A stretch of 64,000 bases of DNA from contig JBDTVS010000105.1 in assembly GCA_040007095.1 (NCBI GenBank), positions 1-64,000 on the forward strand, given 5' to 3'. Position numbers and translations under genes: made by a program. The stretch's first letter is position 1; each line of letters starts with the position of its first letter. The notes under the pieces are model-generated. The model worked only from the letters and a program-made list of their open reading frames with translations, was not told where the DNA came from and did not search any database. Origin of the DNA: JBDTVS01 sp040007095 (GTDB taxonomy: Bacteria; Acidobacteriota; Vicinamibacteria; Vicinamibacterales; CAVVIG01). Positions 33,226 to 41,975 of this stretch are shown here, piece after piece.

Positions 33226-34794
33226 ATGAGACGTAGAACGCGTTCGGCCGTCGTGCTCGTGGCAATGCTCCTCGGTGCGGCAGCATATCCTGCTTCACAG
33301 TCTTCTTCTTCTGGTTCCTCGGTCGCCGCCCGGTTGAAGCAGATCGCCTATCTCAAGGCCTCGAACCCGGTCGAAGACGCGCATTTCGGCTGCGGAGGCA
33401 CGTTGACCGGACACGCCGGCAATGCCTCGGCGATCAGCGATGATGGCAACACCATCGCGATCGGTGCGCCTCACGAAAACAGTGGCGCCAAGGGCATCAA
33501 CGGCAACCAGAACGATCATTCTGTCTACAGTTCCGGCGCGGTCTATGTCTTCACGCGCAGGGGCGAGACCGTGACGCAGCAGGCCTACATCAAGGCCTCG
33601 AACCCGATGGACGGCGCCAATTTCGGCTCCAGCGTCGCCCTGAGCCGCGACGGCAACACCATGGCCGTCGCCGCGTACTACGAGTCCAGCGCGGCGACCG
33701 GGATCAACGGCAATCAGGCCGACCACTCGATCTCGGAAGCCGGCGCCGTCTACGTCTTCACCCGCAACGGCACGACCTGGTCGCAGCAGGCCTACATCAA
33801 AGCCTCGAATACGGGCCAGGCCGCGGTCGGAGACGGTTTCCCCGAAGGCGACCAGTTCGGCTACTCGATTGCGCTGAGCTCCGACGGCAACACCCTGGCG
33901 GTGGGTGCGATCGGCGAAGACAGTGCCGCGAGCGGGATCAACGGCGACCAGTCTGACAACATGGCGAATCAAGCCGGCGCCGCCTACGTCTTTACCCGAA
34001 CCGGCACTGCCTGGTCGCAACAGGCGTATGTCAAAGCGTCCATGACACGCCCCAACGTGCTGTTCGGCTACTCAATCGGGCTCAACGGGAGCGGCGACAC
34101 GCTCGCGGTCGCCGAGTTCGATGCGGATCGCGGGAAGGGCGCAATCTACGTGCTCTCGCGCAACGGCGGCACGTGGTCGCATCAGGCGCGGATTCAGGCC
34201 GAGAACGCGGAGAACGGCGACTCGCTCGGCTACTCCATGGCGATCAGCGACGACGGCAACACGATCGCGGCGGGTGCTGCCGACGAGGACTGCCTGATCC
34301 CGGGCATCAATGTCGCCGGCTGCGACAAGGACCAGCCCTCGGATACCTCTTCAGGTGCGGCATACGTCTTCGTTCGAAGCGGAGCGACCTGGACGCAACA
34401 GGCCTTTCTCAAGTCCTCGCATCCACACCAGAGCGACTGGTTCGGCGTCCGGATTGCGCTCAGCGGCGATGGCAATACCGTCGCGGTCAGCGCGCCCCAG
34501 GAAGACGGCAAGTCGCGAGGCATCAACGGCAACCAGGAAGAGCTCGGTTCGGCGGAGGCCGGCGCCGTGTATTTCTACACGCGCAGCGGCACGACCTGGA
34601 CGCAGCAGGCCTACGTCAAGAGCTCGAACTCGGACTCCTCGGATGAGTTCGGCAGCTCGATCGCGTTGAGTCAGGACGGCAAGACCATGCTCGTCGCCGC
34701 GCGCGGCGAAGACAGCGGCGCCAAGGGCGTCAACGGCAACCAGGCCGACAACTCGGTCCGGGACGCTGGCGCGGCATACCTGTTCGTTCGATAA
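33226..34794 (+). CDS. Exported seven-bladed FG-GAP/integrin-like propeller protein
   Basis: A 522-aa secreted protein. Signal peptide MRRRTRSAVVLVAMLLGAAA is followed by seven repeats of about 65-70 residues. Each opens with A(Y/F)(L/I/V)K(A/S)S, passes through FGxSxALSxDGNTxAVGA, a GINGNQxD calcium-loop-like segment, and ends GAAYVFxRxGxTWxQQ. Seven such units make an alpha-integrin-like beta-propeller; the DG-N and GNQ(A/N)D loops resemble the calcium sites. The fourth repeat lacks the GINGNQ loop. The role is probably surface binding or adhesion. GGAGGGGG precedes the ATG at 33226. Confidence 0.85.
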   Translation: MRRRTRSAVVLVAMLLGAAAYPASQSSSSGSSVAARLKQIAYLKASNPVEDAHFGCGGTLTGHAGNASAISDDGNTIAIGAPHENSGAKGINGNQNDHSVYSSGAVYVFTRRGETVTQQAYIKASNPMDGANFGSSVALSRDGNTMAVAAYYESSAATGINGNQADHSISEAGAVYVFTRNGTTWSQQAYIKASNTGQAAVGDGFPEGDQFGYSIALSSDGNTLAVGAIGEDSAASGINGDQSDNMANQAGAAYVFTRTGTAWSQQAYVKASMTRPNVLFGYSIGLNGSGDTLAVAEFDADRGKGAIYVLSRNGGTWSHQARIQAENAENGDSLGYSMAISDDGNTIAAGAADEDCLIPGINVAGCDKDQPSDTSSGAAYVFVRSGATWTQQAFLKSSHPHQSDWFGVRIALSGDGNTVAVSAPQEDGKSRGINGNQEELGSAEAGAVYFYTRSGTTWTQQAYVKSSNSDSSDEFGSSIALSQDGKTMLVAARGEDSGAKGVNGNQADNSVRDAGAAYLFVR

Positions 34795-34826
34795 CCGACG
34801 GCTTCTTCCCACGACGGAGGAGATCC

Positions 34827-36116
34827 ATGCGTAAGCACGCGTCGACGATTGCGACCGTCGCTCTCGTCCTGGCGGTAGTGTTTCTCTCGACGAGCCGCCA
34901 GCCGCCGCTTCAGGGTCAGGCGCGACCAGAGGTCAGGTTCGCCGCCGTTCCGGGCGAGAAGGGTGGCCAGGACACATTCGGCGCCTACGACATCGTGCCG
35001 GACTGGCCCAAACCGATCACGAGTTTGCCTGGCCACGACAAATGGACGTGGGGAGCCGGTCAGAGCGTGTTCGCCGCGAGCCCGAACCGCATCTTCATCT
35101 TGCAGCGCGGCGAGCTGCCGAACATCACGCGGCCGGCGACGATCAAGCTTCCTCAACTTGGCCCGGGCATCGAGTTCCCGAATTTCCGTCTGCCCTGGCG
35201 CGACGCGACGACCGCCAGCCCCCCAGGGGCACTCGAGCGGGACGGCAAAGTGGGCGACGATTCCGACGTCGGCAAGCCAGGCGTCGATTACCGCTGGGAG
35301 CATTGCATCGTCGTCGTCGACGGCGAGGGCAAGATCATCGAGGATTGGACGCAGTGGGACAAGATGTTGCGGCGCCCTCACGCGGTGTACATCAGTCCGT
35401 ACGATCCGGAGAAGCGCGTCTGGGTTGTCGACGACTACCGTCATGCCATCTTCGTGTTCAGCAACGACGGCAAGAAGCTGCTGCAGACGATCGGCGAGCC
35501 CAACGTGCATGCGTCGGACGACAAGCACTTCTACCGGCCGACGTTCATGGCGTGGCTGCCCGACGGGACGTTCTTCGTTGCCGACGGGTACGCCAACACA
35601 CGAGTCGTGAAGTTCGACAAAAACGGCAAGTATCTGATGACGTGGGGACAGCCGGGCGCCTCCGGCCGCGGTGCCCCGCCCGAGAAGCGTCCCAGCTACT
35701 TCAACAACGTCCACGGGATTGCCGTCGATCCGCAGACGCGCCGGGTGTTCGTCAACGACCGCGGCAACCACCGCGTGCAGGTCTTCGACGAGAACGGCAA
35801 GTATCTCAACGAGTGGAGCTTCGGGCCGCCGCCGTCGGATATCCACCTGTTCATCATCGGCGCCGATCGGTATCTGTGGGCCGCGGACCGTGGAACGTCC
35901 AAGATGCTGAAATACGATCTGGACGGCAACTTCCTCTACTCCTGGGGCACCTGGGGAGATTTCCCTGGGGGCTTCTGGGGCGTGCACGGGCTGAGCGTCG
36001 ATTCCGACGGCAATTTCTACGTGGCCGAAGTGGACAGCGGGCGCGCGCAGAAATTCCGGCCGCGCCGCGGCGCGAATCCCGCATTCCTGGTCGGCAAGCC
36101 GGTGGCCCCTCAGTAA
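34827..36116 (+). CDS. Exported NHL-repeat beta-propeller protein
   Basis: A 429-aa protein with N-terminal signal MRKHASTIATVALVLAVVFL. It is followed by NHL blades visible as VYISPYDPEKRVWVVDDYRHAIFVFS, TFFVADGYANTRVVKFDKNG, HGIAVDPQTRRVFVNDRGNHRVQVFDENG, LWAADRGTSKMLKYDLDG and HGLSVDSDGNFYVAEVDSGRAQKFRP. A proline/glycine-rich insertion (about 100-150) separates blade 1 from the rest. It is related in layout to the protein at 4043. It lies 32 bp after the FG-GAP gene and has a strong GGAGGAG ribosome binding site, so the two may form an operon. Confidence 0.82.
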   Translation: MRKHASTIATVALVLAVVFLSTSRQPPLQGQARPEVRFAAVPGEKGGQDTFGAYDIVPDWPKPITSLPGHDKWTWGAGQSVFAASPNRIFILQRGELPNITRPATIKLPQLGPGIEFPNFRLPWRDATTASPPGALERDGKVGDDSDVGKPGVDYRWEHCIVVVDGEGKIIEDWTQWDKMLRRPHAVYISPYDPEKRVWVVDDYRHAIFVFSNDGKKLLQTIGEPNVHASDDKHFYRPTFMAWLPDGTFFVADGYANTRVVKFDKNGKYLMTWGQPGASGRGAPPEKRPSYFNNVHGIAVDPQTRRVFVNDRGNHRVQVFDENGKYLNEWSFGPPPSDIHLFIIGADRYLWAADRGTSKMLKYDLDGNFLYSWGTWGDFPGGFWGVHGLSVDSDGNFYVAEVDSGRAQKFRPRRGANPAFLVGKPVAPQ

Positions 36117-36206
36117 TGGGGTAATGGGGCGATGGAGTGGAGCAATAAGACTGTCCAAAGCCCCATTTACCCCGTCACTCCATTGCTCCATCATCCCATT
36201 CGCCCA
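36108..36206. repeat. Low-complexity periodic hairpin before the MFS/spermidine-synthase gene
   Basis: The left arm AATGGGGTAATGGGGCGATG, followed by GAGTGGAGCAAT, is complementary to the right arm CCCCATTTACCCCGTCACTC, followed by CATTGCTCC and ATCATCCCATT. The internal period is about 8-9 nt. It overlaps the 3' end of the NHL gene. Although an open frame runs through it into the next gene, the encoded peptide (RLSKAPFTPSLHCSIIP) looks like repeat translation, not protein. Confidence 0.65.
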
Positions 36207-36207
36207 C

Positions 36208-39200
36208 GTGCCCGGCCTCCTGTACTTTTTGTTCTTCTCCTCGGGCCTGAGCGGGCTCGTCTATCAGGTCGTCTGGGTTCGCGTCTTCGGCAACGTCTTC
36301 GGGAACACCGTGCACTCGACCTCCCTGGTCGTCGCGGTGTTCATGCTCGGTCTCGGCGTCGGCAGCTACCTCGCCGGCGCGTGGGCGGACCGTCGGTACT
36401 CGGCCGAACCTGACGCCATCGTGCGAGCCGCCTCATTGCCAGGGTCCGGACCATGGCGGCCAAACAGCCTGCTTCGCGCGTACGGATATGTCGAGCTGAT
36501 GATCGGCGCCTCGGGGCTTGCCGTGTCTCTGCTGCTGCCGCATCTCGATCGAATCTCCGCATTGGTTTCCTCTTACTCGCGTGAGGCGTCGGGCTGGTAC
36601 GCGCTCTCGACCACGTCGTACGTGGCACGGGCCGGGATCGCCGTCGCGTTGCTGACGCCGGTCACGATTCTGATGGGCGGCACGCTGACGCTCCTGATTC
36701 GCCATCTGGTTCGACTGGATGTCGAGAGGGAAGGACGACGAATCGCCACTCTCTACGGCGTCAATACCGCGGGTGCCGCATTCGGCGCATTCCTCACCGA
36801 CTTCGCGTTGGTCCCCTCCCTGGGTCTGCACGGAACGCAATTGATCGCGGTGGCCTTGAATCTTCTGATCGGAATCGGTGCGCTGTGGATGGCGCGGCGC
36901 GCCGAGCAGAGATTCCGTCGGGAGGTTGGGCAAGAGGTCAGCCAGAAGGTCCGGCTGAAGCCGGACGCTACGTACGGCGGACCTGGCGCGGCGAGGAAAC
37001 GCGGGAAGTCCCGCGGCGCTCGTGTTCGCCTCCCGGCGAAGGCTGGCACCGCCGGTAGACGTGACGTCTTGCACGACGAAACGTACGACGACACGACAAG
37101 CGTAGGTGGCACCGGTCACGACCAGGCGAACCGCGACACGCCAGGCGTACGGCGAGACGATCGGTCGCCGCACGACGATCAGTCGCAGCAGAATGCCGCA
37201 CTCGCTCTGACCGGAGTGGCGCTGGCGATGACCGGCTTCGCGGCGATGGGCACCGAGATCCTGTGGTTTCGCCACCTGACCATCCTGCTCGGCCAATGGC
37301 GCGCCGTGTTCTCTCTGCTGTTGACGGTCATCCTCCTCAGCACCGGCGCGGGCTCGCTGCTCGCGGGCTCTCTGCTCCGCCGGTCAGGGTCGTCGTCTGC
37401 GAGAGCCGCGAACACGTTGATGGTCGTACAAGGGCTCTTTGTCGCGTGCACGCTGCTGGGACTGGCGCTGGCGGATGCCGCGCGTATCGGCGACATCGTC
37501 AGGGCCGATCCGTTGTACCGGGCATTCGCGGGGCGGGAGGTGGACGCGGCGCTCGTCGTACCGGTGGGATTGGCGCGAACCTTCACTGAGCTTTGGTTCA
37601 ACGTGAGACCGATTCTGCTGGAAGTTGGGCTTCCCTCGCTGCTGATGGGATTCGGTTTTCCGCTCGGCAACGCAATCATCCAGCGTGCGCAGCTCGTTGT
37701 CGGCCGCCGCGCCGGCATTCTGTATCTGTGCAACACCGCCGGTGCGGTCTGCGGGTCCCTCGCCGCCGGTTTCCTGCTCCTGCCACGACTCGGTATTCAG
37801 TCGAGTGCGGTAGTGCTGACCATCGCCGCCGCCGCGGCAATCGTGCCCGTATACTTCGCCAGCCGCGGACTCGAGACAGCCACGACGTCTTCAGCAGGCC
37901 GGTCCATTCCAGGCCGGAGGCCCGCCGCCTTCGCCGTCTCCGCCCTCGTCAGTGCGGCGTCGATTGGGTGGTGGTTCCTGCTGCCAACGGACTACGTCCT
38001 GACGCGGGCGCTGACACCATCGGACAAGCTGGAGCAGCTGTTGACGGTTCGCGAAGGGCTGACGGAAGTCGTTGCGGTCACCGACGTGCCCGGCAAGGGA
38101 AGGCGTCTGCTGACCAACGGGCACCCGATGTCGTCGACGACCGTGTTCGCTCAGCGGTACATGCGAGCGATGGCTCACATTCCCCTGCTGGCCATCGATC
38201 ATCCTGAGGCGGCGCTGGTCATCGGGTTCGGCGTCGGAAACAGCACGCACGCGGCGACGCTCCATCCATCGATTCGGCGCGTCGACGTGGCGGATTTGTC
38301 CCGGGATATTCTCGGCAGCGCCGGATACTTTCGCGACGTCAATCGCGACGTACTTGCCGACCCGCGGGTCCATGTGTACGTGAACGACGGACGCCATCAC
38401 CTCCAGATGCAGCCGGCAGCTTCGTACGACTTGATCACGCTGGAGCCGCCGCCGATTGGCTATGCCGGCGTAGCAGCGCTCTATTCAACCGAGTTCTACG
38501 CGCTGGCACGGACGCGCCTCAAGCCGAAGGGTTACGTCAGTCAGTGGCTCCCGGCGTACCAGGTTCCGGGCGCAACGACCCTGGCGATGATCCGGGCGTT
38601 TGTGGACGTGTTTCCACACGCCGTGCTGATCTCGGGTGCGGAAGCGGATCTGCTGCTTCTCGGGACCAACGATTCGCGAATAGAGATCCACCCTGGCAGA
38701 CTGTCGGCGGCGCTCGCCCGGGCGCCGGCTGCCCAGGCGGATCTGCGCCGGCTGGATCTTGGGAGCGTGCGCGAGATCGTCGGCACCTTCGTCGGATCGT
38801 CGCAACGGCTTAGGCAAGCGACTCTCGAGTCAACGCCTGTGAGTGATGACCGGCCGATCCAGGAGTATGGCGTGAGCTCGGTGCTGAACCCCGGTGAGGC
38901 GGTCCCGGGTTCGATTGTCGATCTGGGCGGATGCGCGTCGTGGTGTCCGGCGTGCTTTGTCGACGGCCAGCCGGTCCCGATGGCGGAAGGACTGGATTCC
39001 TACCTGGCACTGATGGGCCGTGCCTACGGAGCATCGCACGCCGACGTGGAGCGCGCCCGCGCTCTGGCCGAACAGTGGCACCGCGTGATCGCCGGCAGCG
39101 CCTACCTTGGCGCGATCGTTCCCGAATCGGCCGACGTGCACAACCTCCTGGGAATCGCCCTCGCCACAAAGGGGCGGATCGAGGATGCGATTTCTGAGTT

Positions 39201-39387
39201 TCGTGAGGCGCTGCGGTTGGATCCGGAATCGGCGGTGACCTGCTGGCATCTCGGCGCCGCGCTCGCCTCACGCGGATCGCGTCAGGAAGCGATCGAGTTT
39301 CTGCGCCGGTCGGTGCGGCTCGATCCGAACAATCCACAGGCGCGCGACGATCTCGAAAGCATGATCGCCCTCGACGGCGGCCGCTGA
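36208..39387 (+). CDS. MFS-like membrane / spermidine-synthase-like / TPR fusion protein
   Basis: A 1059-aa protein counted from the GTG at 36208, the first plausible start after the hairpin. The first roughly 600 residues hold paired membrane segments: FFSSGLSGLVYQVVWVRVFG, then LTPVTILMGGTLTLLIRHL and MTGFAAMGTEILWFRHLTILLGQWRAVFS. A hydrophilic Arg/Asp-rich insert of about 90 residues lies in the middle and includes the VRLKPD palindrome. Next is a spermidine-synthase/methyltransferase-like domain (VIGFGVGNSTHAATLHPSIR, DGRHHLQ, YDLITLEPPP) and at the C-terminus two TPR motifs (NLLGIALATKGRIEDAISEFREALRLDP). Fused MFS/spermidine-synthase proteins are known in acidobacteria; their reaction is not established. 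Confidence 0.8.
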   Translation: MPGLLYFLFFSSGLSGLVYQVVWVRVFGNVFGNTVHSTSLVVAVFMLGLGVGSYLAGAWADRRYSAEPDAIVRAASLPGSGPWRPNSLLRAYGYVELMIGASGLAVSLLLPHLDRISALVSSYSREASGWYALSTTSYVARAGIAVALLTPVTILMGGTLTLLIRHLVRLDVEREGRRIATLYGVNTAGAAFGAFLTDFALVPSLGLHGTQLIAVALNLLIGIGALWMARRAEQRFRREVGQEVSQKVRLKPDATYGGPGAARKRGKSRGARVRLPAKAGTAGRRDVLHDETYDDTTSVGGTGHDQANRDTPGVRRDDRSPHDDQSQQNAALALTGVALAMTGFAAMGTEILWFRHLTILLGQWRAVFSLLLTVILLSTGAGSLLAGSLLRRSGSSSARAANTLMVVQGLFVACTLLGLALADAARIGDIVRADPLYRAFAGREVDAALVVPVGLARTFTELWFNVRPILLEVGLPSLLMGFGFPLGNAIIQRAQLVVGRRAGILYLCNTAGAVCGSLAAGFLLLPRLGIQSSAVVLTIAAAAAIVPVYFASRGLETATTSSAGRSIPGRRPAAFAVSALVSAASIGWWFLLPTDYVLTRALTPSDKLEQLLTVREGLTEVVAVTDVPGKGRRLLTNGHPMSSTTVFAQRYMRAMAHIPLLAIDHPEAALVIGFGVGNSTHAATLHPSIRRVDVADLSRDILGSAGYFRDVNRDVLADPRVHVYVNDGRHHLQMQPAASYDLITLEPPPIGYAGVAALYSTEFYALARTRLKPKGYVSQWLPAYQVPGATTLAMIRAFVDVFPHAVLISGAEADLLLLGTNDSRIEIHPGRLSAALARAPAAQADLRRLDLGSVREIVGTFVGSSQRLRQATLESTPVSDDRPIQEYGVSSVLNPGEAVPGSIVDLGGCASWCPACFVDGQPVPMAEGLDSYLALMGRAYGASHADVERARALAEQWHRVIAGSAYLGAIVPESADVHNLLGIALATKGRIEDAISEFREALRLDPESAVTCWHLGAALASRGSRQEAIEFLRRSVRLDPNNPQARDDLESMIALDGGR
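36949..36966. repeat. 18-bp in-frame palindrome encoding VRLKPD
   Basis: The sequence GTCCGGCTGAAGCCGGAC has perfect arms GTCCGGCT/AGCCGGAC around GA. It lies in frame inside the hydrophilic insert of the MFS/spermidine-synthase fusion and encodes VRLKPD. The same peptide is encoded by a one-base variant at 53911-53928 in an unrelated gene on the other strand. Confidence 0.8.
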
Positions 39388-39865
39388 AACCATCTTCGCG
39401 AGAGCCGTCGTCGATGTGGAACCTCGCTTCACACTGAGCAAGGCCAGCGCTCCGCATTCGCTGCGGCTTCCGCGGACCGCCGCAGCATTGTTGCTTCGTC
39501 GCGAGCCCTTAGTCTGCCAATCCTCGAACATTTCAGTGAAGAGAAGGGGCCTTCCGAACCCACAAATCGGACGGAACTGCTGATGAGTTCGGCGGCCTCC
39601 GTTTTGCATTGATGCGTGTGTCTACCCGGTGACTGGCAGTCGGGTGCGGATGTCTTGTTCGCTCCAATCGAGGTAGACGTTGGATCTCTCGCAGGACTGG
39701 GAAGTTTCGCCCCAACGAAATTCGGCACTCGATTTGGAAATCAAGTGGCGAGTGAGTTCGCGACGCGAGGAAACCGGGCCTTGGAGCGGTGTTCGACCAA
39801 GACCATGATGCCAACCACGTGGATGCCGATGGAGGATTTGTTCTAAGCGCGAGGAGACAGGTGAC
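39388..39865. other. Intergenic gap without a recognisable gene
   Basis: About 480 bp follow the fusion gene. A plus-strand frame at 39616-39846 ends PTTWMPMEDLF 20 bp before the next gene, but it has no good ribosome binding site and no family-like motif. In another frame a stretch reads GAVFDQDHDANHVDADGGFV with a stop before it. One of these may be the remains of an upstream partner gene; I cannot choose between them. Confidence 0.35.
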
Positions 39866-40138
39866 ATGGCCACTATGAAGAGCAACCGTTTCGCCGGGGT
39901 AGTCTTTCGTAACACAGATGCAGCGCCGCCAGAGTCACTGGAGATGCGGGCTGCAAGAATCGACCAATTGGGCGTGGATCGTTCCCACTTCGCCCGATAC
40001 GCGCTTCCTATCGCGTCGCCGGAAATGGCACGAGGCGAGCAGCGGCTCGAACGCCGGTTCGGTCGGAGCGACGTCACGACAGCAGAAAAACTCGAGGCCT
40101 GGCGGCACTTTCTCGGGATCGCAGAGGAAAGTCGGTGA
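39866..40138 (+). CDS. Small hypothetical soluble protein
   Basis: A 90-aa protein (MATMKSNRFAGVVFRNTD...) with a strong GAGGAGACAGGTGAC leader before the ATG at 39866. It is charged, mostly helical by composition, and ends ERRFGRSDVTTAEKLEAWRHFLGIAEESR. No signal peptide or membrane segment. I do not recognise the family. Base composition is lower in GC than its neighbours, which fits an accessory gene acquired by transfer. The ribosome binding site is the main reason to believe it is real. Confidence 0.45.
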   Translation: MATMKSNRFAGVVFRNTDAAPPESLEMRAARIDQLGVDRSHFARYALPIASPEMARGEQRLERRFGRSDVTTAEKLEAWRHFLGIAEESR

Positions 40139-40288
40139 TGGCCGTTTCTGCGGCAACATCGCCGCACAGCACGCCGAACAGTCGCGTGCTGTGCTAGAGA
40201 GGCAACACCGATTGACGTCAGACCGTCAGTCGATCCGGTGAACCGACCGACGCAAACCGTCGCCGATCGACAAAACCGCACGTCCGCT

Positions 40289-41624
40289 GGTCATTTGGCG
40301 GGCGGCGCGGTGGCGGCCGGTTTGTACAGGTTGTCGTTGAACTGCTGATTTTCGCGGACCGAACAGATCTGCTGGTAGCGTAAGAACCCCGTTTTCGAAA
40401 TCGTGAAGTTCCGATGCCCGGTCCACGGCTTCGTGTACGCGCCCGGGTCGTCGATCGTCAGGTCGAGCTCCAGCGTCGTCGCGTCCACCCGCTTGTAGCG
40501 CTCGATCAGGTGCAACTGCTCCGTGTGCGGATGCCCCATCTGATCCAGCCACGTCTTGTCGTTGAACCCCACCGTGTCCACCACCAGCGTGTTCCCGTTC
40601 TCATACGACCCGATCGAGTGGCCCCACCACTGCGGGTCCGGGTCCGCCGGATGCTTCGCATTCAGCCACACCACCCGATAGTAGGGCCCCAGCTCGTACA
40701 GCACATACACCGCCTCGGCCGATTGCACGAACTTCGTCTTGATCGGCCATAAGTAGATGTGCGGCACCCCCGGCGGCTCGCAATACAGCACCTGCGGGTC
40801 CGTCGTCTCCCCGAAAAAGGGGTTGGGCCCGGTCGACGGTTTTTCCGCCAGGGTCTTCTCTCGCGCCCACGGCAGATACGGAATGTCGTCTTCCTGGCCC
40901 CGTTTCCGCCCGCCCTGGTCCGACAGGCTGAAGCTCTGCCCGAAGCCCCCACGGCGCGGATCCGGCGTCCAGTCTCCCGATAAGTCCGGGACCCCCGCCG
41001 CGCTGCCCTGGCCACCCGCCGCCACGGCCGCGCCGCGCGTCCCCACCCGCGCGACCCCCAGCGGGATCGCCAGCACGACCAGCACGGACAGCGTGAACCG
41101 ATGTCGCATATATCGCCTTTCTGAGGTTGCAAGACCAGGGGCCGCAGGCCCCGGCCGCGCCCGGCGCCTGACCCGTTTCAGCCACGGGGGCGCCGACGAG
41201 ACGTTTCGACCACACCTTTCGCTGCCGGACGTGCCCGGGCCGGTCGTGGTTCTCGCGCTATTTGCCCGCCGGGGGAGCAGGCGGGGCGGCCGCGCCGGGC
41301 GCCGGCCCTCCCCGGCCAGCGGACAGCTCGGTCCCGTTCGCCAACACGATCTTCTGCAGATTCCCCACCGGCGCGCCATTCTTCGCCACGAAGACATACA
41401 CGGTGACCTGCTCACCGATCGTCAGCGACTTCCGCGTCCACCCCAGCTCCAGCATCACCTGCGGCGGCTCGGTCGCGGCCGTCCAGTGGGTGACGCCCTT
41501 TTCGTCGGTCACGTCGAAAAAGATCTGGTTGTGCGGATTGGTCCACTCGAACTTCGTGAGCGTCCCTTTCATCACCACCGGCTTGCTCATGTCGTACACG
41601 TTCGCGGTTCCGTGGTGCGCGATC
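40289..41624. repeat. Copy B of the 1336-bp identical duplication
   Basis: This block matches 22450-23785 in the same orientation, offset 17839, with no indel and no difference that I could find, including the roughly 150-bp intergenic part. The left junction is 2 bp past a stop codon. The right junction (GATC at 41621-41624) falls at the signal-peptide cleavage site of the AHHG gene. Copy B carries a different leader sequence beyond that point. Confidence 0.93.
40291..41109 (-). CDS. Secreted module protein A2 (unknown function, copy B)
   Basis: A 272-aa exported protein identical to the product at 22452-23270. It has the signal peptide MRHRFTLSVLVVLAIPLGVARVG, the PDLSGDWTP start of the mature domain and the family core WWGHSIG, TLVVDTVGFNDKTWLD, GHPHTEQLHLIERYKR and DDPGAYTKPWT. 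The Pro/Ala tail (AATAPPAK) is also the same. Because even silent sites agree, the duplication or gene conversion must be very recent, or the repeat is an assembly effect. It follows the AHHG gene at 41258 in the same direction, as in copy A. Confidence 0.75.
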   Translation of the reverse strand: MRHRFTLSVLVVLAIPLGVARVGTRGAAVAAGGQGSAAGVPDLSGDWTPDPRRGGFGQSFSLSDQGGRKRGQEDDIPYLPWAREKTLAEKPSTGPNPFFGETTDPQVLYCEPPGVPHIYLWPIKTKFVQSAEAVYVLYELGPYYRVVWLNAKHPADPDPQWWGHSIGSYENGNTLVVDTVGFNDKTWLDQMGHPHTEQLHLIERYKRVDATTLELDLTIDDPGAYTKPWTGHRNFTISKTGFLRYQQICSVRENQQFNDNLYKPAATAPPAK

Positions 41625-41701
41625 AACGGCTTGGAGCCAAGGAGAAGACCGACGCCCACGACCATCGTGAACAAGATCTGGAATGTCACAGTGCGCTTCA
41701 C
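41258..41701 (-). CDS. Small exported AHHG protein (DUF6152-like), copy B with a different leader
   Basis: A 147-aa protein. The leader VKRTVTFQILFTMVVGVGLL (residues 1-20, then LGSKPLIA) is unrelated to that of the gene at 23419. From IAHHGTANVYDMSKP to the Pro/Ala tail, protein and DNA are identical to copy A. The start is GTG at 41701 with GGAGG 5 bases upstream, giving exactly the same length as copy A. The mature protein is predicted to begin His-His-Gly. It lies downstream of the ankyrin/heme operon with an 80-bp gap after the 64-aa membrane-protein gene. Confidence 0.75.
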   Translation of the reverse strand: MKRTVTFQILFTMVVGVGLLLGSKPLIAHHGTANVYDMSKPVVMKGTLTKFEWTNPHNQIFFDVTDEKGVTHWTAATEPPQVMLELGWTRKSLTIGEQVTVYVFVAKNGAPVGNLQKIVLANGTELSAGRGGPAPGAAAPPAPPAGK

Positions 41702-41780
41702 GTCTGCCTCCATTGCATGAACAACTTGCGACCGCAGGGCGAACTCTCGCTGAAAACCGTACACAGTTGGCCTGATACGG

Positions 41781-41975
41781 TCAAGCACGACGGCCTGTGA
41801 ACCTGGCGGCTTGCGCCTGTCCCCCGGTCTGGCCGCCCGCCTCGCGAAACAGCCGCAAGTGGAAATGCGACGCCAACAGCTGCAGCATCAAAACGATGAG
41901 CACCGACTTGGCAAGTATCAGCGCCCAGCGGGCGGACATCACGAGCAGATCGCGCGCGCGCCGCGTCCGACTCAT
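41781..41975 (-). CDS. Small single-pass membrane protein, translationally coupled
   Basis: A 64-aa protein, MSRTRRARDLLVMSARWALI, continuing LAKSVLIVLMLQLLASHF with a basic N-terminus, so one transmembrane helix with the N-terminus inside is predicted. The polar tail is rich in Gly, Gln and Arg (REAGGQTGGQAQAARFTGRRA). The start codon overlaps the stop of the upstream ankyrin fusion gene as ATGA, which is strong evidence for real, coupled translation. I do not recognise a family. It may anchor or assist the fusion protein. Confidence 0.55.
   Translation of the reverse strand: MSRTRRARDLLVMSARWALILAKSVLIVLMLQLLASHFHLRLFREAGGQTGGQAQAARFTGRRA

Noticed and set aside
36124..36207. N-terminal extension of the MFS/spermidine-synthase fusion
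   Set aside because: The codons translate an inverted low-complexity repeat; the first membrane segment begins right after GTG 36208.
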